DNA from: Amyelois transitella
Lineage: Eukaryota > Arthropoda > Insecta > Lepidoptera > Pyralidae
Direction: 5' to 3'
Length of the DNA: 64,000 bases
Assembly (NCBI RefSeq): GCF_032362555.1
Contig: NC_083514.1
Location: 8,727,001-8,791,000, forward strand
Under the pieces are notes generated by a model, which saw only the letters and a program-made list of their open reading frames with translations, was not told the origin of the DNA and did no database searches. How positions within the stretch are numbered: position 1 is the first letter of the stretch; every line of letters begins with the position of its first letter. Positions 21,823 to 33,000 of this stretch are shown piece by piece. A program made the position numbers and the translations under genes.

Positions 21823-22165
21823 GACCTCTGTGGCGCAGCGGTAGTACGCTTGTCTGTGACACCGGAGGTCCCGGGTTCGAATCCGGGTCAGAGCATGATG
21901 AAAAAGATCTTTTTCTGATTGGCCTGGGTCTTGGATGCTTATTATAAAATATAGTATCGTTGAGTTAGTATCTCGTAACACAAGTCTCGAACTAACTTCG
22001 AGGCTAACTCTTGACTTAGGTACTTGACTTAAGGTCCTATGTCCCCTAGCTGGGGCAGAGGGCATCCACAGTGCGTCGCCATCCCGCTCGGTCTTGAGCT
22101 TAGCGTTTTATTTCGCTCCAAGTCTTCCCAAGGCTAACTCAGTCTGTGTAATTTGTCCCGTATAT
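21823..22165 (+). mobile_element. tRNA-derived SINE, copy 2, interrupted by a nested insertion
   Basis: Head GACCTCTGTGGCGCAGCGGT with B box GGTTCGAATCC. The B-box arm here is well paired (CCCGG/CCGGG). The body matches copy 1 (13783-14010) up to AGGCTAACTC at 22001-22010. It is then broken by 120 bp of foreign sequence and resumes with a second AGGCTAACTC at 22131-22140, followed by AGTCTGTGTAATTTGTCCCG. Removing the 120 bp and one 10-mer restores collinearity with copy 1. Confidence 0.88.
22011..22130 (-). mobile_element. Nested 120 bp retroelement fragment with 10-bp target-site duplication
   Basis: Inserted in the SINE and flanked by the direct repeat AGGCTAACTC. On the minus strand it reads ATGGCGACGCACTGTGGATG then CCCTCTGCCCCAGCTAGGGG, and ends AAGTCAAGTACCTAAGTCAA. 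This looks like the 3' end of a LINE with a short repeated tail, so a 5'-truncated retroposition is the simplest reading. Confidence 0.75.
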
Positions 22166-22169
22166 TAGC

Positions 22170-24890
22170 GGTAGCGTTACGGTTAGCATCTATCGCACGA
22201 AGCCGGGGCGGTTCGCTAGTGCTAAAATATAAGATTCAGGCCCATTTCGTATCTTAAGGTCGTCATAGTTTATCCCGATTGCCTTAAAGCCTAGATTTGA
22301 CGTATGACGTATCTGAACTCCATGAACCTGGTCTTAAGGAAACATGGTTGATTCACTAGATGAAACTTCTTAGTCGCCTTTTACGACAACAACAGCAATG
22401 AGATGGAATACTATTAAATGCAAAAAAACCACACTTCTTATCTCAGGCAGTTAGCATAATAAAGCGTTCCCAAGACCCATTCACAATTAAACCACGTTTC
22501 TTTATTTCGCTTACTTCGCATTCGAGTGACCTAAATTGTTTTCCGGCGACAACATCTCGAGGGTTGACTCAGATAAATTTCAGATAATACATCTTTGAGT
22601 AGTAGGAAGATTTTTTATTTTGTTAAATAATTTTTTTTTATAGCTTGAACAAAGTTTTTTTTTTCATGGGTATAGTCAAAGGTTCAGATGTTAATAAATA
22701 GATATATAAAATGTACCGGTGTACCTACTAAAAAGTAGTAAAGTTTATCTTTATTTTTTGACGACATTTCATCACATAACAACTAAAATTTACTCGTTTA
22801 AGGAAAGTGAAATTAAACATAATAGGTACTTAGAAGTGGAAATACACTTGCCATTTCAGCCTATCAAAATACTTCTCCGTTTTAACTGAGTTTTCTTAAA
22901 GAAATTCGTGAACTTCATATGTAAAGATGACGTGGTCGAAACATTTTCAGTGTTATTATTTTTTATCAATTCATACAACCTTTTCAGACATAGGTATACT
23001 TATTTATACACATACATACATAAATAGACAACGCGATCAGTATTTCAATAGGACACAATCAAGAATTAACGCACACGAGATAGCTAGGATACATTACTGT
23101 AAAAAACCGCAGAGGTCGTCTTCATAAAATAAAAAGGTACTACAAAAAGAACATTACCGTGCAATCGCGCCTCACAAATATGTAGGTACGTATAACAAAA
23201 GAATACTGCTTTTATACCCAACCTTACTTATCTGTCATTCTCCATAATTTGTATTCAGAGAGCGGAGTGATGCGGTATGCGCCAAAAAACAAAGCGTAAT
23301 CTGCCTGTTGTGGGTAACGCGAAACTTGACGAACTCATTAGATGTTGTAACTTGTACTAAGCCCTGCGGCGAACCCGCTTTGAAACGGGGCACTTTATTT
23401 GACATACGACCATGAGGCGAGATATGAATTCTGATGTGTGTATAACTATGAAGTTTGTTATGTACAAAGTTAGGTACTTACACTGCGTGTATGTAAAGTT
23501 CATACGCATTTAACATCTCATTTATCAAAGGATATGATTAAAACTAACAGGGTTTGCTGCTCACGTGTTGTCGCGTCTTTTTCCTTTGTGGGTAGGACAG
23601 AGCCTCGGGTTGGTAATCACATTTTTTTTCAATAAAGCGCGTTATAGCATTGGTTGTAGGTAATTTATGTAAATTTACTAAAGATAGTAATGCTAACAAA
23701 TGACCTGTGTGAAAATTTTACAAAAGTTGGCTAAAACAAATGCTTAAAGAGCAAGAGCTTAAAGTTGTGTTACTGTTTGGTTATCGTCATATCTAGTATA
23801 AAGGTGCAATCTGCTTAAAATATAAGGTTTATATATATAATAAAAGGTTTAGTACATTATAATGTAATTAAATAAATAAAAAAATAAATATCGTAAAAAT
23901 GTTTTATTCAAATCCATAATCAGGCAGCGCTGCGTCACTTAAATTCTACCTATTTATTTTACAATAATTTCAAATTTCTAAGTACTGTTATTGTATGGAA
24001 TGTGGATAGTAGGTAATTGAAATATAAAAAAGAAAAAAATTGCCTGCTTCTTGACACTTTATCGTCGAGTTAAAATTCAATTAAAATTTAAAATGTATCT
24101 AGTCATTTCAACCGGTCTCGGTGTTGCTTAAAATTGAACATGCTTTAATTGTGACTAACAATAGAAGACAGTTATTCAACAAGCCAAAATGTAGTATCAT
24201 AAGATAATATTTTTTTTTCACGATTGACAAACAAAAGAATGGTGGTATATTTTGAAGACCAAAAGTCTACAGTTAGCTTTTGATGATCACATAGTCCAAA
24301 TTACATGTACATGACACATATAATATCAATCATGAAATAAACGATCCAATATCAAAAAGCAGGCCATCTAACGCGTCTATTCAACACTTCACAACTCTAA
24401 AAGCATAGTCATGATTCAAACGAGGTCTAGCTGATTCTAACGGGGAATAAAAATGATGTTACTTTAAATTAAAAAAAAATCACACTTACTTATTTACAAT
24501 AGTGTTTGCATACGTCTTAAAAACATTTTAAAATACTTCGTTTCCCAACTTTATGCCAACTACAAATATTATTGCTTCAATAGTTGCTGTTAGTTTAATA
24601 ATTTATATCACATTATCGATAACATACGTTAGTAGGTACTTTTTGAAGACTAAAACATGTAACATTTTTTAAGATTTGTAAGTGTAAATACGAAATTTAT
24701 TCAGTTAAAATTAATTTTTATTCATTCTTATTACAATACTGATCTGTATAAAACTAGTTTACGAAAAATAATGAAACTTATCTGAACGTCTAATTCGTGC
24801 ACGAAAAAAAAAACATTTTTATTACGGTATTTAAGAAGAAGCTCTTGAAGCATAGATATAGAAGTACTGGCGGATATTCCAGTCTCATAC
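22170..24890. other. Intergenic DNA with no supported gene
   Basis: AT-rich sequence between the opsin and MCRIP genes. It holds a GAAGCCGGGGCGGTTCGCTA scrap near 22200 (end of a Helitron-like repeat) and a family A scrap around 22370-22415 (TTAGTCGCCTTTTACGACA). No RNA gene or conserved exon recognised. Confidence 0.55.
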
Positions 24891-24895
24891 CATAT

Positions 24896-25015
24896 AACAT
24901 ACATACATGAAATCACGCCTCTTTCCCGGATTGGAAGGCAGGGTAGGCAGGTAGGTAGGTAGTACATCTTTCCACTTGCCACGATCCCTGCATACTTCAT
25001 TTGCTACATTCACAT
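24896..25015 (-). repeat. Dispersed repeat family B copy
   Basis: CATACATACATGAAATCACGCC, CTCTTTCCCGGA, a GGCAGGTAGGTAGGTAG microsatellite, then CATCTTTCCACTTGCCACGA and CCTGCATACTTC. Family B also ends in (TATG)n but has a body different from family A. Better copies lie at 35086-35212 (+) and 50355-50488 (-). Confidence 0.8.
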
Positions 25016-25587
25016 TTCTTTTCATATAGCTATTACACTTTTCAGACAATATAAATCGGATTTTTTTCGACATTATTCCGATTTCTATGTCTCAACAGGT
25101 CATAATTAAGGTAAAATCATGATAATATTGCTCTACTGGATCAACTCAACCCTTGCATGCAATCATGAAACCATTGCATGAAAACATTGATGAATGAACC
25201 CGTGTACTTAATTTTGTCAAAATCTGTTCAGCAGATTTTGCATGAGAAAGTAGGTACACACAGTCTCACAAACTTTATTATATTAGTTAGATGTTTATAT
25301 TGCCCATTCCGGAAGTATATCGTGCACGTAATAGATGTATCTTATTAACAAAACTGTGGTAAAAGTGAAGATTCGTCTCAAAACACTAAATGCTTAAAGT
25401 TCACATAATGAAGGGAAACTAATGTCTGAAGAGAAATAACGTTAGCCGTGAACTAGTGTTTTTTCAACAACCGTTAACTGATTCCTCGTTGCAATGCGTT
25501 TTTTTTTTTATTATATTAACTGTGAACTTTATCATATTTTAGGTCACGGTTTCTAAATATGTGACTGTTGAAATAAGATATAACAGA

Positions 25588-25910
25588 TCATACATATAAT
25601 CACTTCTTTATACCTTATGGGGCAGACAGAGCCAACGTTCAATAGCCACGTAATATATCAGCTATATAGCATAATGATGGAATAACAAATTAAGGTTGAA
25701 CCTATGCCTCCTCGCGCACTGTTAACGCAACTTATCCATTCGACTACCGACGCCTTTCAATGGAAATCATAACGATTTAAAAAAGAAATTAGTGTCATGG
25801 ATCTAAAAAATATTTCACTGCATGTGGGTGAAGCCAAAGAAGTATGCAAAAATTGTGGCATGTGCAACCATCTGCCATCGGAAAAGAAACATGATTTTAT
25901 GTATGTATGT
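25588..25910. repeat. Cluster of repeat fragments (families A, B and a tRNA-like SINE)
   Basis: 25588-25690: family A tail on the minus strand (CATACATATAATCACTTC, GGGGCAGACAGAGCCAACG). 25690-25760: decayed tRNA-like SINE on the minus strand, the same type as 14190-14340. 25825-25910: family B on the plus strand ending ATGTATGTATG. Three different retroposon families sit side by side just beyond the MCRIP 3' end. Confidence 0.65.
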
Positions 25911-25988
25911 TTCTTAATAATTAAAAAAAAAATCATCACTCAGACTCAGACAAAATTGAACCTCCTTACAAACTGAATGAAGAAACCA

Positions 25989-25994
25989 TTTATT
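25989..25994 (-). terminator. Candidate poly(A) signal of MCRIP
   Basis: TTTATT on the plus strand, AATAAA on the coding strand, 90 nt beyond the MCRIP stop codon. Confidence 0.55.
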
Positions 25995-26083
25995 TCACAA
26001 AAATAAACCACATCCGTGGTACCATTACTAAAGAACCTTTTATAGGCAAAAACGACATTGCAACGGGGACTCTCCCTCGGGAA

Positions 26084-27666
26084 CTAAGACCTGTGTTTGT
26101 TTCTGTTCATACTCTGCATGAGGCGGCGTCCCCATAGCTCCTCGAGGTTGAATGGTCTGAAGTTGGCGAGTTGGCGGGGCGCCACCACCTCTTGATAGTA
26201 TCTTGCCTCGTCGCTTCCACGCTCTATTTCACGGGTCACCTGGAAAATAGGGACGATAACAAGGTCTTAAAACAATATAAATTATGTAGTTAATAACATG
26301 ATAGCATACTAGTAAATAAATACATAACCATATGTTAATTTTTAGTTGTAATTTTGATGTCATAGTTGTTATATATCTATTCAAAATATGATGCGAAAGT
26401 ACATTTTAATTCTTCAAATTTTTTTAAAAATAATTATGCCAAAAATTTGGAACCAATTTCATAAAGACATCATACCTATGCATAAGCGAAATTATTAAGG
26501 TAGCAGTCAAACAAACAAGATTTAAAAAAACCAAACTAACAAATGAAATAGTGATAAAAATTACTCTTATTTAATTTGGATCTCAAGATTTTTTTACAGA
26601 AATTATGCGCATATACAGGTCAGGATCTATAAAATTTTGTCAGCATCTTAACTAAAAGCTACCAAATATAAAAATAATCACCTTATTCCAAGATTCATAG
26701 ATATAATTTATGAGATCATCGTGTTGGGTGTTACTGTTGTTGCTATTACTGTTGTTGTTGTTCTGTGGCGGGGCTGGCGGGCTCTGTGAGGGGGGGCTGT
26801 GTCTTGCTCCGTTGTGACCGTGTCCATTGCCATTGTGACGCTTGCCCCCACCCATGTGGGGAAGGGAACGAGGCCCACTGTTTATGTAGCTTGATCTGAA
26901 AATTTAGAATGGTATAAGGGATGATTAAAGAAATATCATGTTACTTTGTTGAAAATTATTGTATTGTAAATTTATCAGTGTGGAACTATCAGATCATATC
27001 TATCTATATAATTAAAAAAATTATTGTTTTTTTTTTTGTGATTTGTAAAGCTTAGTATTATTGTTCTAACAAATTCTGTAATTGGCCTTTCTATAATCTC
27101 TGTTCAATTTGTGAAATAAATAAATAAATCTTTTTAACTTCTTTTGATAATATTTAGTTGGCAAATAGCAAATAAGCACACAACACCTAAAATAGTTCAA
27201 ATCACAATTAGATATATTTTGATTTTTTGTTAGATTATTCATAATTTACATAATTTTTTAAATCTTTTGATTGCTTCATACTTTAAAAAATGTTTCAAAA
27301 TACCAAATACAAATTATTTGTTATAATTAACTGCTTTAACTCAAAGAATATGGTATTATCTAATTGTCAATATTATTATCGTCTAATGCATCAAAAATAG
27401 GTACTGACAGGCAGTTTGTTTAGCGCGTGCGATCTATCATATCAACTTAACGGGAACAAAAACAATGGGTTATCTGAAAGTTGCTATTTGTATATACCTT
27501 GTTATACATATTAAACAATACAAATATAAATTCAAATCAGTCTTAACATTGGTTAAAATATAATATTTGCAACACTAACGTGAAAGCGCGAAAGTAATCG
27601 CATTGCATTGCATCGCGTAAATGAGAGAAAGGAAATGTGCACATACCTCATATTGTTTCGGTCCAT
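26084..27666 (-). CDS. MCRIP: MCRIP/FAM195 family protein, 3 exons, 129 aa
   Basis: Likely insect homologue of MAPK-regulated corepressor-interacting protein. Vertebrate MCRIP1/2 bind the CtBP co-repressor and associate with DDX6-containing RNP granules. Exons on the minus strand: 27647-27666, 26682-26895, 26084-26239. Junctions are GT-AG and in frame. The protein starts MDRNNMRSSYINSGPRS, then a basic GGGKRHNG patch like the family's NGKR motif. A low-complexity Gly/His/Pro/Asn/Ser stretch follows (about residues 30-65), then the conserved core DDLINYIYESWNKV (compare ENVRFIYEAW in vertebrates). The C-terminal ANFRPFNLEELWGRR corresponds to FKPIDLSDLKRR. The low-complexity asparagine run is probably an insect-specific expansion. 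The family call rests on motif order recalled from the vertebrate proteins, not on a search. The gene is transcribed divergently from THOC1, about 2.4 kb away. Confidence 0.87.
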
Positions 27667-28572
27667 GATATAAACTAATTATCTTTTAAGACTAATTCTA
27701 TGTAGGCTAGGTAAAACTTATTTATTCTGATCTTATGCGTCAATACATCTCTACACAAAGGAAGTACCTAAGTAAAAAATCGGTAAATAAATTAAATTCT
27801 TAAGATAAATAGACAGGACGCCACACAACACGACACATACAAATGTCATTTAATCAAACGTCAATAGTTAACAGCTGCCTTCGATGCGTAAATGCGATTG
27901 GTTGATTTAAATTTTGTGTCCAAAAATAAGCCAATAGAATCACACAGCAGATTGCCATTCGAAATGGCAATGCTGCCAGCCTTCTGGGTACACCAAAAAG
28001 TTGATGCTATGCATGATATGATTACAAACTAATATTTTTATTTACAAATTGTACATTAAAATATTAGTAATGTGTAATCATATTTTTTTTCTCTTTTTTA
28101 TAAGTATTTTTAATTGAATTCATTTTAATTAATTTATAAATAAATACATAAATAAAATCATAATATTTATACGTCGAATCGAAATAATTTTAATAATTCA
28201 TATTTATTTCGATCATTTTATATTTGATTAACGTTAAAATTTGTCTTATTAACAAAGTTTAGTTAAAAATTATTAATTATAATAAAAGGAGAAAATAATG
28301 AATGAACGTCGATCATCTACTAGGTTCATTCATCAGAAAGTTTGGAATCCGTTCGGATAAGGGTGTAAGTCAAAGTTAAGACTTACGAGCCTTTACTGGG
28401 CGTGGTATAGCTGAAATTGTAAAAATCAAAACGTCTATCATGCCAGATGTCTCATAATACTTACTGTCTTTGAGTGTATAAACTATAGAAGTACGATATA
28501 GTTTCTGATAATCGATAAATTGGTAAAAAATAAACTTTTTAAAATATTGACTTGACTAATTTGACATCATAT
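27667..28572. other. Divergent intergenic region, MCRIP side
   Basis: Contains the MCRIP leader and probably its promoter, which lacks an obvious TATA box. AT-rich beyond about 28000. No ORF or RNA gene is supported. Confidence 0.5.
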
Positions 28573-29574
28573 ATATGTTAACGGAAATGTATGAAATCTA
28601 GGAATTGCATACAACTCCTAGGAAATGTATACAATTCCGAAGCTATTTAGGAAATGTATAAAATATTGTTTTAAAAATTATTTAATAGATAGATAAGATA
28701 AGATAGATAAAAACGTTTATTCAGTTGCTACAGACACAAAATACAGAGTTAAACAAAACATTATAAAAACACAGTTGAGATGCATTTGCGTGCTGCAGCA
28801 AGTAGAAAAGGTCATAACTCAGCGGAATTTTTGCACCAATTGAAGTGCAAAACGCTGATTTTCAGTTATCACCATTGAAGTGGGTGCGGGCGCTAAAGTG
28901 AAAGAAAGAAAAAATAAAATAATAAATTTAAGTGCAAAAGATTATGGGAATGTGTAATTATAGATATTATCTATCTATAATGGATATATAACAGGAAAAT
29001 ACGAAAAATAAAACATACACATCCTGGGAGTTGTATGTATATGTGTTGTATGTGTTGTAGTATGTATACATTTCCTAGGAATTGTATACATATAATTCCT
29101 ATAACGTATTAGGAAATGTATAAAAAGAAGGCTTTCTGTAATGAAACACCTTGTTTAAATGAGAATAATATTTTTAGGTTAGGTTAAGTAATTTTTTTTT
29201 AAAAGAAGTAATAATTGCTTAGAGTTAAACTCTGACGGTATGATAGGCTTAACAAAGATGCCCTTTTTTATGCTGCCGTATTTCTAGCTGTTGTTTTTGC
29301 CGTGGAAACTTCTTCTATTAACTCTTTGTAACGTTCATCTTCGATATATGCGCTGTTCTTAGCGTTTGTTAACATTCTGAATGATGCCCTTCACCTACCC
29401 CCGCGTACCACTACGGTTTTTACATTTCCGATTGCTATTTAAGAAATGTATAGATTTCCTAGGAAATGTGACTAATATAATTTATTTCACACATTTCCGG
29501 GCTATTTTAGGAATTACATACATTTCCTAGGAATTGTATACAATGACGGATTACATACATTTCCGTTAACATAT
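28573..29574. mobile_element. About 1 kb non-autonomous DNA element with terminal inverted repeats
   Basis: The left end ATATGTTAACGGAAATGTATG is matched by its exact reverse complement at the right end (29554-29574). Subterminal sequence on both sides and in the middle carries repeats of CCTAGGAA(A/T)TGTATAC (near 28617, 29070, 29455 and 29525). Flanks are compatible with a TA or TATA duplication. There is no transposase ORF. A second repeat, starting GATAGATAAGATAAGATAG near 28686, seems nested inside. It lies between the divergent MCRIP and THOC1 genes. Confidence 0.75.
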
Positions 29575-30049
29575 ACATAAAATAACACGTCTTACCCGGA
29601 AGGAAATATAGTCTTACTGAGACAGAAAATTAATTCCCTTATATTTCTTTCGAGTTAGATTTTATAAGTAATACGTAATGGCCCAAAGTAATGAATAAAA
29701 CTTTTGAATTTGAATTCATGATCGACGTCGTGACACTAGCATCAGGTTAAAGTTAAACCTAATCTTTATGCTCATAAAATTAAGATTTATGACATAAATC
29801 TTATTCTGTCATCCTGGACACGCCCTCTTCACATTTCTATAGCGTTGCTTGTAGCATAGTAGTTAGGTTTTCTAAGCCCGCAACCGACTTCAGCAACCGA
29901 CGCTCAAAAGCTGCCAATGTCAAGATAACTGCAACTGTCATAATTTTTTTATGTTGTGGTTTTGTGATGCTTGCTAATTTGTTCATCTTGCTTTGGTTTC
30001 TCACTGATTCTTGTATTTATAAACAAATATTATTGTAGAATTCATAAAT
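29575..30049. other. THOC1 upstream region
   Basis: Contains the putative THOC1 promoter and leader. No TATA box at a useful distance. No further feature seen. Confidence 0.45.
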
Positions 30050-33000
30050 ATGTCGGATCGAAATGGATTTGAGGAACTGCGAGCAAAATACAAGGTATTC
30101 CCATATTTTCATTTCTAACCCTAAAATTTGCAACCGGAATACTAATCCACAAATTAACCATTTCTTTATTCACATACTTTACTATCGCGTTTCAGGATGT
30201 CCTATCCAAAGCATTTACAACAAACAACATCGATTTGCTGGATTCTTTTTCGAAGAACACTAATGAGACAGACAGAAAAGCTGCTATGGACCAAGCTTTC
30301 AGGGACAAGCTGCTGGAACTTTTGGTCGAGGAGCCAGAGACGCTCGAATCTTACGTCTGCTTCTGCATCGAGTCATGTAGACGACATATGGTCACACCAA
30401 CAATGCCTGTAGTACTTTTAGGAGATATATTTGATGCATTGACATTGAATAAATGCGAGCAGATGTTTACATATGTTGAAAGTGGAGTGAATATATGGAA
30501 AGAGGATTTATTTTTTATAGCTTGTAAAAATAATTTGCTTCGTATGTGCAATGATCTCTTACGGAGATTATCGAGATCTCAAAATACAGTGTTTTGTGGA
30601 AGAATCTTGCTTTTCCTTGCCAAATTCTTCCCATTCTCTGAACGTTCAGGACTTAATATTGTGTCGGAATTTAATTTGGAAAATGTTACGGAATTTGGTG
30701 GAGACAGTTCGAGTACATTAAAAGACTCGCTGGATGAAGAAATGGTTGTAGATGATGAGAAAAGCAAGCTGAGTATTGATTACAATTTGTACTGCAGATT
30801 TTGGAGTCTCCAGGACTTTTTTAGGAACCCGAATACATGTTACAACAAGATTCAGTGGAAAACATTTGTTGCGGTAAGTATATATGGTTATCATATCATC
30901 ATACCTTTGATCACTCTGTGGATTGATTTAGCTCACTATGCAAAAAATTCAATTTTTCCTAAATAGAATTTGTTCTCTCTTATCACTATCTACTAAAAGT
31001 CTTGCAATATGTTAAGTAGTTATAAAGATTAAGCATACTGAGGTAGACAATTTTTTTTTTTTATATTTTTATTTACCACAATCTGTCACCACAATGGAAC
31101 ATTGACTTATATTATTATATGGAATTTGTCTTGACATGCTGGGTATGTGACCTGTGTCACATCCTACTTTACTTCAAACAAAATGCACAACATGAAGTAA
31201 CTTTGTATTATATCATGATAAATATTAACATATACCTTAATCTTTCACTTTTCCAGCATTCTGGAAGTGTTCTGTCAGCTTTCTCGTCATACAAACTAGA
31301 AGCTGTTGAGCTTCAGAAGTCAAAGATGAACCGACTGAAAGCAGTCACCGACGTGGAAATGCACGAGAACAAAGAACAGCACTATTTTGCCAAGTTCCTT
31401 ACCAATCAGAAACTATTGGAGCTACAATTGTCGGATTCGAACTTCCGAAGATGTGTGCTGATACAGTTCTTGATATTGTTCCAGTATTTATCTTCTACTG
31501 TTAAGTTTAAAATGTAAGTAGTGATTGATGCATGAATGTTATGCTTGTTTTATAGTTCAGTTATAAACTACAGTAGTTTTGAAATATATAGAATTACAGG
31601 TTGATAACCCATCGCCTACTTGAAGAATCTCTAGTCCATTAATCTATCCCTTAATCTCCTTTTACGACATTCATGGTAATGATATAGAGTGGTCCAATTC
31701 TTAATCAATTCAATCCATTTATTTGTCATGTGGACACAATAGGAGAAGGTCTAATAGTTAATAATCTTGCATATTCATAGGTCCAAAGGTGTTACCACAG
31801 CAATAATGTAAAATTAATTGATATTAAAACTAAATTGCCCAAATTTCAGGGAGTCTCAAGAGCTGAAACAAGACCAAGCCGAATGGGTAAAAGAGACCAT
31901 GGCTCTAGTTTACAAACTTTTGGGAGAGACCCCACCAAATGGCAAGAAATTTGCAGAGTGCGTCAAACATATATTGAAGAGGGAAGAGCATTGGAATAAT
32001 TGGAAAAATGATGGGTGCCCAGGTAAATACCATTTATGACTTCTTGTTCGAAATATGGTTTAAAGTTAACTGGCATGGATCAAAAAAGATAAGAGAAGGG
32101 TGCCAAATGAAAACTGATTTTGATCTCTTGAAAAATCTAGTGACAGAATTGTCATTGTGGCTTTCCTTTTATTAGCACATTTTAAAATGGTATATACCTA
32201 CATAGCCATCAGCAAAAGAAGTATGATTTGTAAACCTATAGTTTTGGTGCAGTTATGTTATAGTGTCTAACTAATTTCTCGCACTACTTTTATAATAAGG
32301 AATTAATTGGATGGATTTGTCAACAAACAGAATTCCAAAAACCAAAGCCGCCAGTGCAAGTGGACTCGACAGAAGAGATCAAACGGGCGAGCAAAAGGAG
32401 GCGCCCCGTCGGAGACATCATAAAAGAGTATGAAGGTCAAAACAAACACTACATGGGCAAGTGAGTACAAATAAAAAACAAATCTTCATTAAACATAAAG
32501 TTGACTGACCATACTTTGTTGAGTGACTGACAGACAAGGCAGAGTCGATACTGTTAAGAATTTGTTCTTGTCCCACTCCTTTTTGCTTACTACTTCTGAT
32601 GTTTATAATTGATAATTTTGTTAATTATTTATATACGTAAGTCTCAAACTTCTTAAAAAAGGAGTGTTTTCATGATAACGTTTTTTTTTCAGTAATGAAC
32701 TGACAAAACTGTGGAATTTATGCCCAGACAACCTGACTGCATGCCGCACAAAAGAGAGGGATTTCATGCCATCATTAGGTATGTTTATTTATACTCCTTA
32801 TACTTATGTAGGATGGATAGTTAAGTTTAAAAGTAGACTTTCTTTTCACAATTGTAATAAAACTAGTGTTTACGATTTTCTAAGTCCATATTTAATAAAT
32901 GATTCAGCTGAATGAGACCTAAGATTTTCTTTGCCTATATCTTCCCAGTAACGGGTAAGGACAGTATATTTATTTATGTATTTCTAAAAGATAATTATAT

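Noticed and set aside
26652-26855. 67-aa protein starting at MGGGKRHNG
   Set aside because: This is the middle exon of the MCRIP-like gene. The true start is MDRNNMR in the exon at 27647-27666, and the apparent C-terminus reads through a splice donor.
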